NCBI RefSeq assembly: GCF_050948175.1
Contig: NC_135203.1
Coordinates: 1,550,001 to 1,614,000 of the forward strand
Direction of reading: 5' to 3'
Origin: Xylocopa sonorina
Lineage: Eukaryota; Arthropoda; Insecta; Hymenoptera; Apidae
DNA: 64,000 bases
The translations under genes were made by a program, and so were the position numbers. Below, one piece after another: positions 48,734-62,931 of this stretch; positions within the stretch are counted from its first letter, which is position 1, and each line of letters opens with the position of its first letter. Below the pieces are notes generated by a model, which was not told the origin of the DNA, did not search any database, and saw only the letters and a program-made list of their open reading frames with translations.

Positions 48734-50939
48734 CGAAGAAGGAGAACGCGGAGAGAATCTCGGTAGGGCAAAAAGCAAGCGGCGCGATCGAGTGAGAACG
48801 ATTCAATCAGGAGCCACATAAATCTCCTCCCCGCGGACATCCCGAGCCCGGGGTCCCTCCGGTACCAACGGGAGCTCTCTACCCTTCCTTCCTCTTTCTT
48901 TCCACCGTTTCACGATCCTCGCCGAGGAGCCCGCGTTGTTTCCTCTCCCTCGCTCCCCGGCTGGAGCGGCCGGGCTCACGGCGAGCCTCCGCCATCGCGC
49001 CGCTACCCCGTACCGGTAACCGTGGTATTAATTATGCGCCTTGTGCGCTCGCGGGCATTCCACGGCCGGTACCAGTATTTGCGGCATTGTTAATCCGCGC
49101 CCCCTCCCTCTACCGCCCATCTTTTCCCTTCTTTTCCCCTTTTCTTTCCCTTCGCCGACGCGAGGCGGCCTCCTCTTTTTTTTTGCCCCGCGGCACGACT
49201 CTATCCTGGCTGCTCTATTCGGTTCCGCGCACCAGGATGGTCGACGATCGTCGACGTCGTCTAGCTTCGCGGACCGCCGCGGCTCGAATTCGCCTCTCGC
49301 CGGATGATTCGCGCTCGGTACTCTTACTAATTATAGAAAGAAGAACGTTTCGTCGAAGACGACTCTGTGGTTGTTCGTAGTAACGAATGGGTTAATGTAT
49401 GCGATCATTTGGTTCACAAATGACGAAACAGATATTTGTAAATAGGACGCTCGGAAATGTGTTTCGTTCGAAAGATTTCGCGTTACGTCCCCCTTGAAAT
49501 TATTGCCACCTCGGTGAGGAGAGACAGCGATCCTTCGTCCGCGTAATCGTCCGTAATCGCCTCGGAACGACACGCTCGAGGATTAGACGACGATCCCCGG
49601 CCCATAAGTTACCAGCCGGCGAAACCCGTTTTTATCTTGAGATCAGAAAGTCGTTCCACCGTTCGAGAGTTCTCGCTCGAATTCTCCGTGACGAAACGCG
49701 AGGTACACCGGCAACCCGGGCTGACCTTTCGATCGAAGCGTCCCCGCGTCTGTCGCCTCCATCCGGGAGACGGCGCGAAGCGACCTGGACGTCGATGGCC
49801 AGGAACAGGGCCCCGCCGGATTAGGACGAGACGGGGTCCGCGTAAAAGTTCATCGCGAGAAACCGAAGCGACCGCTTTAAAACCGTCGTGGTCGGTGTGG
49901 CGCGTGGTCCAGACCTCCGTCGTGGATATCTCCACGGATTCAAACGAACTCGAACCGCTGACACTTTAATGCTCCTCGCGTTTCGTGGACTTGGCCACCT
50001 TTTTTTTCCGCCCCGCGACCGCGTCATCGCTGACATAATTATACGGGACGGTGATGTACGAAGGACGCGGCTGACGTTGATTACGTTCGAGCAGAAAACA
50101 CGCGTACATCCACCGGCGGAACGTTGTTTCGTAATTTCACCGGAGAGGAGAGGCGGCGGTTACGGGGAGGCGAGTGAAAAAAGGAAGAGCGAGAGGCGTT
50201 CAGCACCGTTAGAGGGGCTATAAAGTTAGGCGGGCTGTCACCTCGATCACACCTAAACGGTCGCTCAAAGGGAGCTGCTTATTTGTGGCCCCGAGATAAA
50301 ATCGCTCGTGCCATTTTAATAAGTCATCGGGTCGAGTCTCGCGGCGTTATTGTGAAACGCGCTCAAGACGTCGAAACGGTCCCCGAATTCTCTGCCGCGC
50401 GATTAACGATCGAGCCGCCCGTTACAAATTACGCCCGAACAGCGGAACGGTTTATCGTTCCACGGTTCGACCTCGTCGAGGAAGACTAAAAAACAACCGG
50501 GAAACAAGAAAAACGAAAAGCGAAAAAAAGAAATTGTTCGCGACAAGCGATCGTAAAACAGAGGAACCGAGGCCAACGACGTTGTTCCGGTCGATGACAA
50601 CTATTATAGCGAGGACTGGCACGTTGGGACGGTAATTCATCGCGGTTTTACGAGGCTGGGGTGGAGCATCCAGAAATCCTATTTTCGTGGATGATTGATT
50701 CGATCGTATCCGCGTGCCGGCGGCAGCGCGGGGCATTTCTCTCCTCGTCGAGGGCCCTGGTAACCCCGTTATTATTTCCAGGTCCGCTGCCTGTGTTTCT
50801 CGTCCCGTGGCGGGCCGGTGTAAGCGCCATTTAAATAAATGCTACTTTTAAACCGATATATTACGCTGCGTGGCCCAGCTCTCCCCGAACCTGCTCGCGC
50901 CACTCTCCTTCTTTCACCGTTTCGTCCGTCCGTGTGCAG

Positions 50940-51040
50940 TCGCAGCTTCGCGGTGTCTCGCTCCCTTTCGTCCACACGACAGCAGCCGTCCAGGCGGGAG
51001 TGATGGACTGCCGGGAGTGCACATGGGTGGCTGATTCTAC
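50940..51040 (+). other. Candidate exon with strong splice sites (coding or lncRNA)
   Basis: A long pyrimidine-rich tract ending CCGTCCGTGTGCAG precedes it, and a TAC|GTGAGT donor follows. One frame is open throughout, including the piece VMDCRECTWVADS; the other two are closed. It could be an internal coding exon, a 5'UTR exon with an ATG (context GAGTGATGG), or part of a lncRNA. Confidence 0.2.
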
Positions 51041-51196
51041 GTGAGTGCACGAATGCACTCTTCGCGTACGCGGCAGAGGCGAGGGGTGTGGATGTTTTGA
51101 CAGCGAGTCGCGCTAATCGGTCTTTCCACTTTGCCCTGATGTACGGGCCCGAGCTGTGTACTTCCCAGCGATTTCTAATTGGCCGGGGAACGCGCC

Positions 51197-51222
51197 GTTG
51201 GAATGGTTCGTTGGAATGGTCC
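51197..51222 (+). repeat. Tandem duplication, 13 bp x 2
   Basis: GTTGGAATGGTTC then GTTGGAATGGTCC. Confidence 0.8.
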
Positions 51223-51854
51223 CAGGGCCGATCGTCGTGGACAAATGCGTGCGTCGCTGCGCCGAGACACGAGCATCCCGCGACGGCGATTATGGAAAAG
51301 ACGAATTGGGACGGCGAATGCCAAGGGGCCGTAATGTCTCGCGTCTCCATTTCGTTACACAATTTCGATAGTACGACCGTTTAAAAGGCTTCGTAGCACG
51401 GATAGTTGTGCGCTTCTGATTTTCTCCAACAATCTCGCGCAAATTCCCCGGAACGTAAAACAATTCTTAAGCACGAATCAAATGTTCCGCGTCTTGTTAC
51501 GCTCAGAGTTTAAACAAAGACCATTAAATCACGCCGAAAGGCAGCCAGCGAAAGGAGATGGAATCGCAGGCCCGGAAAGGCCCCGAGAAATCAGTTTACC
51601 CGAGCGAACTGTGCATACACGCACACACGTGTACACCAGATTCTCGACCGTGCACTTGAGCCGGAGGCACCTCGTAATTTTCCGTAACAGATTCGAGCCA
51701 GATCCCAACCGACGCGGGGGTGTGTTCCGTTCCGAGGGTGATGTGTGGAGGCGACGAGAGGATTACGCGTTAGTTCGCGGATCGTCCTCGTGACGATACG
51801 CAAGAAGAAAAGGAAGAAGAACGCAAGAACGGAGGAAAAAAAGAAAGCAGGACC

Positions 51855-51880
51855 AAGAGAGAGAGAGAGAGAGAGAGAGA
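51855..51880 (+). repeat. (GA)n microsatellite
   Basis: About 13 GA units. Confidence 0.95.
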
Positions 51881-52238
51881 CAAGAGGCAGCGGGCAGAGA
51901 AAGGAGGACGCCGCACCGGAGGACAGAGGTACACACCGTCGGTGTACCGCAAGAATGTTGAGCCCGGAACAGCGCTGAGACACGCGGAGACACGTGTAGG
52001 TTAGAAGCAGAATATATAGGGATAGCCAAAAGCACGCGAACCTTCTACGTGCTCCTCTTCCTCCCTTTTTCTCGAAATCCCGAGTATATACACCGCGAGA
52101 CGGCTCGGTTTTCCAGCTGCGCGGCTCTCGTCAACGTGACGGCGGCGGCCACCCTCGGCGAGCCACCGCGTTCCCGGCAAAAAACCTCGCTCCCTTCTCG
52201 CGCATAATGGGCCACGCTCTCTCCGTTGGGACCGTTTC

Positions 52239-52255
52239 TTTTTTTTTTTTTTTTT
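52239..52255 (+). repeat. Poly-T run of 17
   Basis: Uninterrupted T tract. Confidence 0.9.
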
Positions 52256-55200
52256 CCTACCCGAGACGCGGCAACGTGGACCAGTCCGCCTCGAGTTTCT
52301 CTCTTTCCTCGTTGTCTCGCGCGAGTAAAGCCACCACCATCTTCTTCGCGGTTTCCGCCTACGAGCGAAATTCCGGGCCAGGGGGCAACGCCGCGGCGCG
52401 CGGCATCGACGCCCGCCCGTGGAAAGAGAAACTGCCGGTGAGTCGCGGCCGTTCCAGATATCCACGGTGACGGGAATCCTCGTCCGATGCTATCGGCCGC
52501 GGCCGCTTCGACAGATTGGACGACCGCTCGTGAACGAGCTCCCGAGAGTGAATACGAGCGCCCCGAAGCCGTGTCGCGAACCAGTCCCGATCTAATCGGC
52601 CGACTATGCGCCTTGAAAAGCGGCAAACGCGGCCCGGTAAATTGGAGAACGCCTCGGAGGAACAGGATGAGTCTCTGCTCTGTTCCTCGAGTTATTGGGT
52701 TGCACCGTGGTCGCTGCTTGGTGCCTTCCGTGCCTTTCGCAATTTCGTATCCGTGCGATCCTCCGATATTGTTAATCCTTTTTCCCGTAAACTGACTTTC
52801 GGCCATTGAACGCACATCTGTATAATGCACGGAAACATCTGTATTCTCTGTATTACAAGAGACTTCATAACGAGAGAAGGAGTCGAAACGGTATCGTTAC
52901 AATTGGACGGGAATGTTATCAGTCGCGCGAATGCTCGAGAGTGAAGTGTAATCGACGCGGAAAGATCCGTCGTGAAGATCGTTCGAGCAACCGAGAGATC
53001 GCAGATTCTCTAATTGGTCGATGGTACGGTAACCGAGGCGCGTCACGGAGGAGCACCGCGTTGCGTCTCAAAAGCTTTAGAGACGGTTCGCGCGATCGCG
53101 CGCATGGCAAGGAAAAAAAGGAGGCGGCGTGTGTGTGAGAGAGAGAGAGTGAAAAAGGTAGAATCGGGGTAGTTCATCACCGAGCGAATTGGCGGTGTAA
53201 CGGTCATACCGTGAATCCCGGTCGTTCTATCACTGCTAAGAGGCGTCGGTGTTCCTCTTCTGGCTCGTTTCCTCTTCACCATTCCTCTTCGTTTCGCTCT
53301 CGACGACCTCCGCCTCCCTTATTCCTCACTGCGGCAGACGGGACACACGCACCCCCTTTCCGTGGCCGTCGTCTTTCGAAAAAGTAGCTCCCCTCGCGGC
53401 AGCCTGTTCGTAGACGCTAAGGAAGAGGAACGGAGAGGAGAGAACGGACTGGTTAATGGCGACGATTACTCAACGGATCGAACGAGCCGCGGCCTCGTGC
53501 CCGACGTCGTCCGTAACGAAATACCAAAATAACGTCACCAATAAATATACCGAGCCGCGGTGTAACCGTGGAGGTTGGGAAACCGCCTCGTTCATTCCGT
53601 GTACCGTTGCCCGATGCTACTCGAACGACGCTGATGCGGGGAACCGTCTGACAAACGGCTCCAGAATTAACCGGCTCGTTTTCCGCCAAACCACCTCCCT
53701 TTTACGTGTGGACGTAGGGCATTGAGCGTCGAGCGTTTCTTAACACAGAATCTGAACGTTCTTTTCTTTTTTTCCTCTCTTTTTTTTAACAGTTATATTG
53801 CTAGCTATGTGATTCCGTGTAGACAATTGCTTCAGTCGAACGTTTATAAAAAATATCAACCCCTTCTTTCGCTCTTTTTATTGGGTCTGTAAAAGGTTGA
53901 CGTCCTTTAGATGGTGACGTCCTTAAGTGGTGTATTATTGACGCTTCTTAGCGTTTGTCTTTGTTTTCCAGAGGTGACCACAGCTTAGTAATAATTAATT
54001 GTAAAGCCGTCTATCTATATAAAATAAATCTAAAAATTACTTTCGAGCCCAATGTTACTCGGAAGAATCGTCCTATAGATACAGTACGACGAATCACGCG
54101 AGATATTCGAACGCGGGAGAACACCGTGGAACCGTTCACCTCTGGCTTAAAATCACAAACATCAATCGGCAACTACGAAGCACTTCGGCGGACGGCACCT
54201 TTTCCCGCGCGTCATCGTCCTCGCGGACATTAATTCATCCATAAAGCTGTTCGCGGTGTCACGGACTCCGCCGCTTAAATAATACAAACAAGTCGGCCGT
54301 GGACGAGCGTAGAGAATGTCGCCGTACTGCCTAGGTGCGAGAACGTCGCCTCGCGGACGCGACGCGATAGGGGCTTCGCCGAGCGTAAATTACCTCGTTC
54401 GCTCCTCCGCGAGAAGTGAGTTATTTGCGCGTGACTGATGGAACGCGCCAGCTGAGCGGTACCACCGGATAAACAGGCGTTCGTTCACTGTCCTCGTCCT
54501 CCTTTTTTCGTATCGTCGCGAAACGACCAGCCGAATCCCATCGAAGGGATCTCGTTCGCGAATTGGGAAACCCGATTGTTGAAAGACTTTTTATATCTAT
54601 ATATATATAAGACGATTTTATATCGCATTGCTGACGATTTTATTTACGAGACAAGACGCTTTAAAAACTATCGATGAGAACGCACCAGTCGGTTGCAATA
54701 ATAATCTTTCGAAAATCGCCAGCGTGAACACGCTCTTGTTTCCTAGCGATGGAGGATAATGACAAGTTCCACAGACAAAGAGAGAGTTGGGTGACAGTAA
54801 ACGATTCGGGGCGCGTCGAGGTGTCGCCTTGGAAATTCGAGGGTTGCAACGATACTGTCACGCGACCACCATTGGGAGACGCACGCGATTATCGTCGTAT
54901 TTGCGGCTAAACCCGTCGCCTCCTGCTCGAAGCAACGTCGACGAGAACGCCTGGTGTTGGATAGTCGGTGCTTTGGAAGCGTTGTGCGGTTCGAGTGTAT
55001 TAATTAATAGCGACCGGAAGCGTGGTTTCTTTGTTCAGCGGCAGAGAAGTGGGTGTCGAGCGTTGCTGGCCCACGGTGGCTTCACGAGCGTGACGCGAGG
55101 AAAGAGTTGATGGCGACAAAAAACCGCCCCTTTAGAACTTTTACGAGCGACATTAGATGGCTACTTGTTTCTCTTGGTTCCTCTGCAAACACTCGGAAAG

Positions 55201-55355
55201 TTGATATAAGGACGATAAAACGAAGCGAGAGTTTACGGCCTCCGAGGCGTTAAGACGAAGGAAGTTGTTAACCAGACGGGCCGACAGACGGCCTCATCGT
55301 CGCTGTCACTCGCGCGTGTTTCGAGAGGGCCGGTGTATTTTTGTGAAACGATCGC

Positions 55356-55363
55356 TATAAAAG
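55356..55363 (+). promoter_or_regulatory. TATAAAAG TATA-box candidate
   Basis: A strong TATA consensus lies 45 bp before an ATG at 55401 that opens a 29-codon ORF (starts MTYAINNAVIS, TAA at 55488-55490). No clear initiator motif; speculative. Confidence 0.15.
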
Positions 55364-58300
55364 TCGGGACGGGTGTTCCTCCGCGTCGATATCGGCCGTT
55401 ATGACGTACGCGATAAATAACGCCGTGATATCAACCCCTTTCGAGGTACGAGGATTCTTCGGAAAGATTCATCCTTCGATACTGATATAATATTAACATT
55501 CAATCGTTGATACAGATTAGAAACACGGGAGAGCGTGAAATATTAATGACAGAAATTAATCGTGCATCTAATTACCTGGCAAAGTTAATAAATATTAAAG
55601 CGATACTCGGTAATCATTGCGCTGCCGACTCTAATCTTATATGGATATATTCATTAGTAACTGGTCGGAGGAGAATAATGGATATACCTGTTAACAGCCG
55701 GCTGACCTCCTTAATTGACACGTTCATTAATAACCCCCAACTTGGAAACCCCTCACATCTCTGTCTTTCAGTGCACTTTGCCTCTGAATAATTTTCCACC
55801 GATAATCGCGCGTGAATTCTTATTATCCGTCTATCCGCGACGCGTAACTTTAAACATTCGCTGAAACGCCTGATAAGGAAACGGTGAATAAATATGATCG
55901 CGAGCATCGATTATCATCCCTCCTTTCCGCGACATGATAAATACCATCTCTGTCGTCGATCCGTTACCGAGTTGTTAATTATTTTTTGCCTCAAACGGGA
56001 CAAGATAATTCGCTGGAGGGGAGTGGGGTGGTTGGTCCTCCGCGGAAATTGTCTCGTCCCGGCGTAGAAATGTATGCCAACCGGTTCGCCGGTTAATGAT
56101 CCCATTAATTAGTTTCGTTTCGTTAAACCGAGGCACGAAATCTTGTCGTTGCACGGGAGGGAATTAAGGGAAATAATTAGACAAATTAGGACAGGCGGCA
56201 GGGGTGGCTGGCTGAACGAATCATTTATCATTTAGGATCCGCTATTAATTCCTCGTTAATTCCTCCTTTCCTCGTCAAGCAAGATAAACGAGTGGCTCGA
56301 CGGTCTCCGTTCCCGTAACGCTGGCTCGCGGGCTCTCCTCGAGGAGAGGGCCCGAGCCGGGAACCTGAATGGAGGTAGGTAACTCCACCTTGGACGAAAC
56401 GGGGGAGAAGAGGAGACGCGAGCGGAGCGCGGCACGGGGCAGGGAGGAAACGAAGGGAAAAAAGCAAAGAGAGATGGAAAAGAAACGTGCGCGGCGAACG
56501 AGATACGAGACCGATAAAACGTTGATTGCGTCGAAAAAAAGGATACAATGATAAATGCCGCGGAATATAATGGAGAAAACACACAACGGGCGCCTGCTAG
56601 GCGTACTCGCGAACGAAGACGAAGTGGACTCGGGAGAGAATATGAGCCAGCGAACGAGTAATTGGAAGGTGGACGGGAAGATTCGCTCGAGGAGATGTGG
56701 TCGAGCTTTACGCGTGTAAATTTTAAACTCCTCGTCGCGATCGATTTCGTCGTTCCGCAGCTGCCGACGATGAGGATCGGAAATGGAAGACACGAAAGCG
56801 AAGAGAGAGAGAGGAACGTTTACGGGCGATACGGCACGCGTTAATTGCGAACGACGAGTATACAACGACAAGCGGGGACAAGAATTGGCGGTGCAAAAAC
56901 TGCTTATTTTCGAGGCGCATGGCGAAAAAAGCTGAGAAAGGGACCGCGGCGAGCGGAATAGAAGCGGCGGCACAGGTGGTTATTATGCCATCGATGGCGC
57001 ACAGGTGAGAGCTGTTTGTTTTAACCTCGAAGAGAAAACCGAGGGGCCCCCACGTTCTCAAACACATATATCCTCGAGTGGCTCTCGACGGGACGCCCGA
57101 TACTCTCCGCGCGGAGGACCATTGTAATACGGTACGGTCCTGAAGAGCAGCTCGTGGCCACTCTCCTTCTCGAGAGGCCTTGATGTTTTGCCGGTCCTCT
57201 CGAGATTCTGGGGAGGAAAAAAAAAAGAGCATCGGCAACCCTTGCGAGCGTATCCGTCCACGAGCGCAGCTTGCGTGGCCTTCTAAGGATTTCCGTACGC
57301 GTTCCTGCGGAGGAAACACCGGCCGCGAGTATATGGCCGTGGAAATAAACGAGCCGGTGGAAAGTACCGTTAATGAACGCTCCTGTTACCGGTCTCGTGG
57401 AAGGAAACTTTCCGAACGCGACTGCGCGTCTTCGAATTTAAATAACACATTATCCACTTGTTACGATCCGCCTCGGCGCTCGATTAAATCACCGCGTGCA
57501 CTTTGTTCGTCTCGTAGAAGAAACAATGTTTTTCATCGATTATTTTCCGTAAATTTTTCCAGCCAACGGGAGAGAAGGAAAGGAGCAGGTAATCTGGCAG
57601 CAGGTGAAATATTACCGTTGATTAAGTATAGCGCGAGCACGAAGTGCTCGAGGAGGCGCAAGGAGCGCACTTTTTTAACGCGTCCACCGAGCAGGCAAAA
57701 AGATTTACATCGTCGCGCGGCCGGCAATTATCCTGGCATTATAAAACACTAACGACCGTAATTAGAACTGTCGTTACTTTTATTAAGTGAGTAACGACGA
57801 CCGTGACGGCGATAAATCATACCGTGAACGCGTATAAATTGCGCCGGTCCCTACGAAACGGAATAATCGCTTGGTTACGAGCGCGGGTTTCCATTTTCGC
57901 GAAACAAGTGTTCCCGATCCCCGAGCTCGACGAAACCTAGCATTAAAACGATTCGGTTGATGGATACCGATGTAAACCACTCGCCATTCCACGATTTATT
58001 TAATTATCGCAACCTTCGATAGCCTCTGGACGCAGACAGAATTCCTAATGAAGGACAACGCGCATTAAGCAAAGTTCCACTTCACTTGAATCCTGCTCCC
58101 AAAATATACTTTCAAGTTCCCAATTTTCTCAGACAAAGCTCGAACGCCGATATTTCACGCGTTAAAATCGTTCCGCTGCGAAAGATAACCACTCCATCTC
58201 CGCGCGTGTGCAAGCATCCGCTCGGTGCAGTCACGTAACAGCGTAATTAAGCATCGAACCCATCGATCCGTCGGCCATCCGCGTCGTTTCGAGCACCTCG

Positions 58301-61300
58301 TTCGGGGGTGAATTCGCGTCCATTGATAAAATCTCCGGACGGATGCTCGCCGCGTGTCCGCGTCGGCTAGAATTATCGAGCCGGCACGCGTTTTCCACCG
58401 GCACGTCTGGATCCTGATGTGGCGAGACTAACCGACGCACGGCTCGTTACCCCTGTCATCCAGCCACTATCTCACTCGTTCAGCTCAACTCGCGAGGCGT
58501 CTCGGCTCGGCTCGGCTCGTTCGCGCGCGGCGAGGTCAGGCTAAACGCCACCCTCGTTCGAAACCGTTCGTTCTCGTTAAGCAGTGCTCGTTCCACTAAA
58601 CTTTTATTTTGTATCCGGTGCGATAAAATCAAGATTGGGGTAAATTTCAACCAACGTTAGAATAAATACGGGGTGAGAAGTAGTCTTTCTGTATGGTATC
58701 ATTACCCGAATAATTTTAAACGAAGGTACACACGCATTCCTTGGAATATTCGCTCTAAATGATCGGAAACAAGCACTGGTGTATCGGCCATTAAAGTAAG
58801 CGTATCGTGTTCGTAGTTGTACACACGCACAAAAGACCACTTGCACGTATCAATGACACATTCGTCTAGTTCATTGAAATCGCGTCATTCTCTGCTTGTA
58901 ATATCAAAAAATCCATCGTCGATATCCGCAGATAAATCTGAGAACTCGGTTCGTCCAATGCTGATTCGAGTAAAACGCTCGAGCGGATACATGCTCTGAG
59001 ACACGCGCTGAGAAGCGCGCCGCGCCAACAACCGAGTATTTATTAACCGTGCCCCCGTGCCGACAGTTATGACGCGTGCCTCGCGTTTATTTGTTCCCGT
59101 GCCATGGAGAACAGTCAGCGATATCTAGGTACACATACCCAGCCACCCTCTCGCGGATGTCTGACTTGAAAATTTAGTCCGGAGATCGTTCCGCGTTGGT
59201 TTACGACGATGCTCGAGTGTCGTATCGGTTTAATCGTCGCTTGGTAAATTTGGAGAGCCATCCGCTATGTAAATCGCAAAGGACACCCTCGAGGATTCGT
59301 AAGGTTCTGCTTGAATTCGCGCGAGTAAACGATTTAAACTGGTATTCTTCATCCCTTAGAGTATATCATGAAAAGACTAGCCTCCTTGCAATATTGCGTT
59401 CTGCGTGGGATACGACTCAAGTTTGTTCAGGTTATAGAAACGTACCGATTTGCACTTTTCCAGGATTGCTAAATGTAAAAAGATTCTCGTTTGATCGGCT
59501 CCAGCCGAGTCTCGTTCCACGAACTGCAGAGATTCGAGGACCGTCGCGACCACCCTTTCGCGATCGGTAGTTTGTCATCCGTCAGCGCGTTCTCGGTACT
59601 TAGAAGGGGTTGCACCTGCCTCAGCGACGTTAGAGGCCCGGGCCAAAGATAAACGGGTCGCCTTAAGTCCCTAACATTAATTATCAATCTCTGGCCAGTG
59701 GTGAAGTGCCGCGAAGAAAGCTGGCTACCGTCCTCCCTCCGAACCTCGTCAGCCATTGGCGTCGAATTAACGTCGTCGAGATTCTCTGGCGAACCCCTTC
59801 GAACCACTCGTAACGCACGAACGACCTCTCCGTCGTCTCGCTTTCTCTCTTTCTGGTTACTCGCTTCCCATTGCCTGGCGTTATTATTAGGGCCTCGTCC
59901 GTGGCTACAAATAATGTCCCTGGCGTTGAGTGACGCGCGCCATGGCCGCGTGCACCAGGAGGAAGCGTTCGGAATGATCCGCGAGGCTTACGCGTTCTAT
60001 TTACAGGCGCGTTCTCGACAATGCGTCGCGAGATTCTCGCGCGAGTCGTTGAAAAAACGCGAGTACAGTTCGGTGGGGCAATGATGAAATTTCTAGAAGA
60101 AGTTGCGGTTGAAAAGGGGAAGGTGGAGGGCACGTCTAGGAGTGGATATCGAAAACTAACTCTCAATTGTCGAAACGATATTATTCGAAACATCAAATAC
60201 AAGACGTACGCAGTAGAGTCTTCCTAGTCTTGCTTGAACTGTACTCAGAATCAGGAGTCTCGAGATGAAAATGACGATTGCAACGATGAAAAAGGGGAGG
60301 GATAGGTGGGTCGTAGGATGCAGCGATCGGAGCGGAAAGGCGGCACGGGAGAGAAGACGACAGGAAACGCGCCACGGGGGGTGCCGCGTGTCCCGCAGAC
60401 GCGAATGCGCGCGATGCGTCACGAAATTAATTGGACGCCCGTTAAATCCGAAGGCGTTAACTTTCGCGTACGCGTTTCTTTATCACCTGCGTTTATACGT
60501 TTTAATAACACGGCACCGAATGAAATAAGCACCGTTTAGGCTTGCCGGAGCCGGGGACGTTTTATAACCGCGTCATTTAACCGAGAAGAGGGTTTATAAT
60601 TGTCGTCACGTTGCTATGTGGAAACTGGAATGTTCGACAGATTCCAAGCATAAAGTCTTCTCTACTGAATTGTTATTGTATCCTCGTAGAATAATCTGGC
60701 TTTCGAATCGAGCATTTGATCGCTGCGAATACATAAACGCGCAACAATCAAAGATACGTTAAAAAATTGTAATTAAAGAGTATAATAATCAATGCACAAT
60801 TTCATGTAGAACAACGCAGGATTGTACGAACGGTAATAGCGACGTAAAGTTCGGAAATGTACTTATGGAAATTCTCGAGTCGTCGTCTGAGGGTAAAAAG
60901 GAAGAGGAGGATCGAAACGAAGAGGAAGAGTAGAACCAGGTGCCCATCCGTTTGTTAAGCACCGAGTTGGCCACACAGAGGCAGGGGCCCGGGGGCGCAA
61001 AAAGATGCGTGTGGCATCCGCGGTGGCTCATTAACCGAGCTGCCTCTAAATTGGCCTCGCGGCAGCACCATAGCTACTTCTTAAGCAACCCGTGGAATAT
61101 TTATGCCCGCCGCGTGGCGAGGCCCATCGCATCGGTTCGCTTCGTCCAGCCTATCCGAAACGGAACGATACTTGTCGCACCTTCGACTTTTTACCGTCGC
61201 TCTCGGCGGACGGGAATTAGCGTGGGAAAATTCAGTCGGAATAACTTTGTGCGTTTACTTCGAGTCGAAAGTCGAAGGTAGGAAGAAGAAGCTCGATGAT

Positions 61301-61795
61301 TGGAACTGAAAGGACCTACCTTAATTGCTGTCTATATTAACGACGAAATTCGTTTTATTTGATTGAATTTTACTCGATACACTGAGTTCGTTCTTCGATT
61401 CAAAAATCTGTGCTAGTCAAAATTCCTTAAAAGTAATAGTAGAGTCAGTAGCCATCCTCTGCTACCGATTCCAATTCCCATCGCTTTATCAAACAATTCC
61501 CCAATCAATAACGCGCATTCAAGAGACAACACCGGAGCAGCACTTAACTCGGCAGGCCGTCGCGAAAAGTAAATCTCGGTATTTCGTTTCGGAACCAGCC
61601 GGCAGAACGCAACCAATACCCTCTGCAAGCCGGAAACGCGTTGAATGGCGGCGCGATGTGAATGAAAAGCGACGTATCGAATGGTACATGCACCCTCGTC
61701 CAGCGTCGTGGCCCGGCACTCCGTCAGGAATTCACCCAAAGAGACGTCGAAGCCCGAGAACGAGGTAAAGAACGCTGGTAGGAATAGGAGGAGGG

Positions 61796-61833
61796 GCAGG
61801 CAGGCAGGCAGGCAGGCAGGCAAGCAGGCAGGT
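61796..61833 (+). repeat. (GGCA)n microsatellite
   Basis: About nine GGCA units with one AGCA. Confidence 0.95.
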
Positions 61834-62902
61834 AGGGACGCGCGCTGCGGCTGAGAGAGAGTGGTTTACTGCGGATTCAGGTAATCGTAAATATCGCGGA
61901 GCCGGTGTGCACGCGGGATCGGCTAGGCAGAGGCATAAGTTAGCATCGCCATCGTCGTAGGTAAACGTATCGGGCGAACTGCGGACGAGAGACGAGAGAC
62001 GAGGGGCGAGTGACTTTTTCCGCCGTGGCTCGTGTTCCTGATTTACGAACCGGGGCCACGGCCGGCCGGGTAGGTACACGGTACCGCGGATACGTACGCT
62101 GTACTAGCACGCGGAAGGTGCGCGTTAATGCGGCTTTAACGGGACCGTGTGCCGCCGCGACGCTATATATAATAGCCGCGGGCCTTGTAAATCGCTCGAG
62201 AATCGGCTCTTACAGTCCCGATTCGAGCCTTGACGATCCCGATATCGTTCTCGCGGGCCCGCTAACGGAATCCTCGGCTCCGTCACGGAGGGGAGACGAA
62301 GCCGCGAGCCGATCCTCCAACCACCCCGATATCGGACGGAGATTAGGATCGAGGCGAGAGGGACGCGGTTACTCGCTCTGATCGATATGCAAACATCTTA
62401 TTCGTGCCGGTTAAGAGCCGACGAAATTCACCGTGATTCCAGGATACTTGCCCCGCGCCGCGATAAGCATCGCGGATGACACGTGACCGAAGAGGACCTC
62501 GCGGGACCTTTCCATTGCCGAAGACGATCTTACGAGTCGTCTTCGTGAAGTTACCGATCGCTCGCGACGGTTCCAGTGGGAACATCCAACATTGTGTTAG
62601 TCGTTGAATTAAAACGTAACTCGCAATGTAGTACCATTTTTTTTCAAAGTATCGAGTCTCGATGGTCAAGTGAAAAAGAACAAATACCCAGGGTTGTAGG
62701 GTTTTGCTCGATATAGAAAGCGTAGTTGCCGATTACGGGAGAGGATAGATCGGGTAATCGAGGTTTTCTATCCGGGGGCGACGAAAAATCCGATCGGAAC
62801 GAATGACGACACCGGTGCGCGCAGCAATCACGCGAACGCGTTTAAACGCGGCGTGAAATTTGCCCAGTGCGCGAACTTACTCGCGCAAGGGTGCAATCAG
62901 AG

Positions 62903-62931
62903 AGCGGCCCCAAAGCGGCCCCAAAGCGGCC
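62903..62931 (+). repeat. Tandem repeat, 11-bp unit x 2.6
   Basis: AGCGGCCCCAA twice, then AGCGGCC. Confidence 0.9.

Noticed and set aside
52045..52830. 261-codon minus-strand ORF
   Set aside because: Spans a T17 run (poly-Lys) and is Arg/Gly-rich with no domain.
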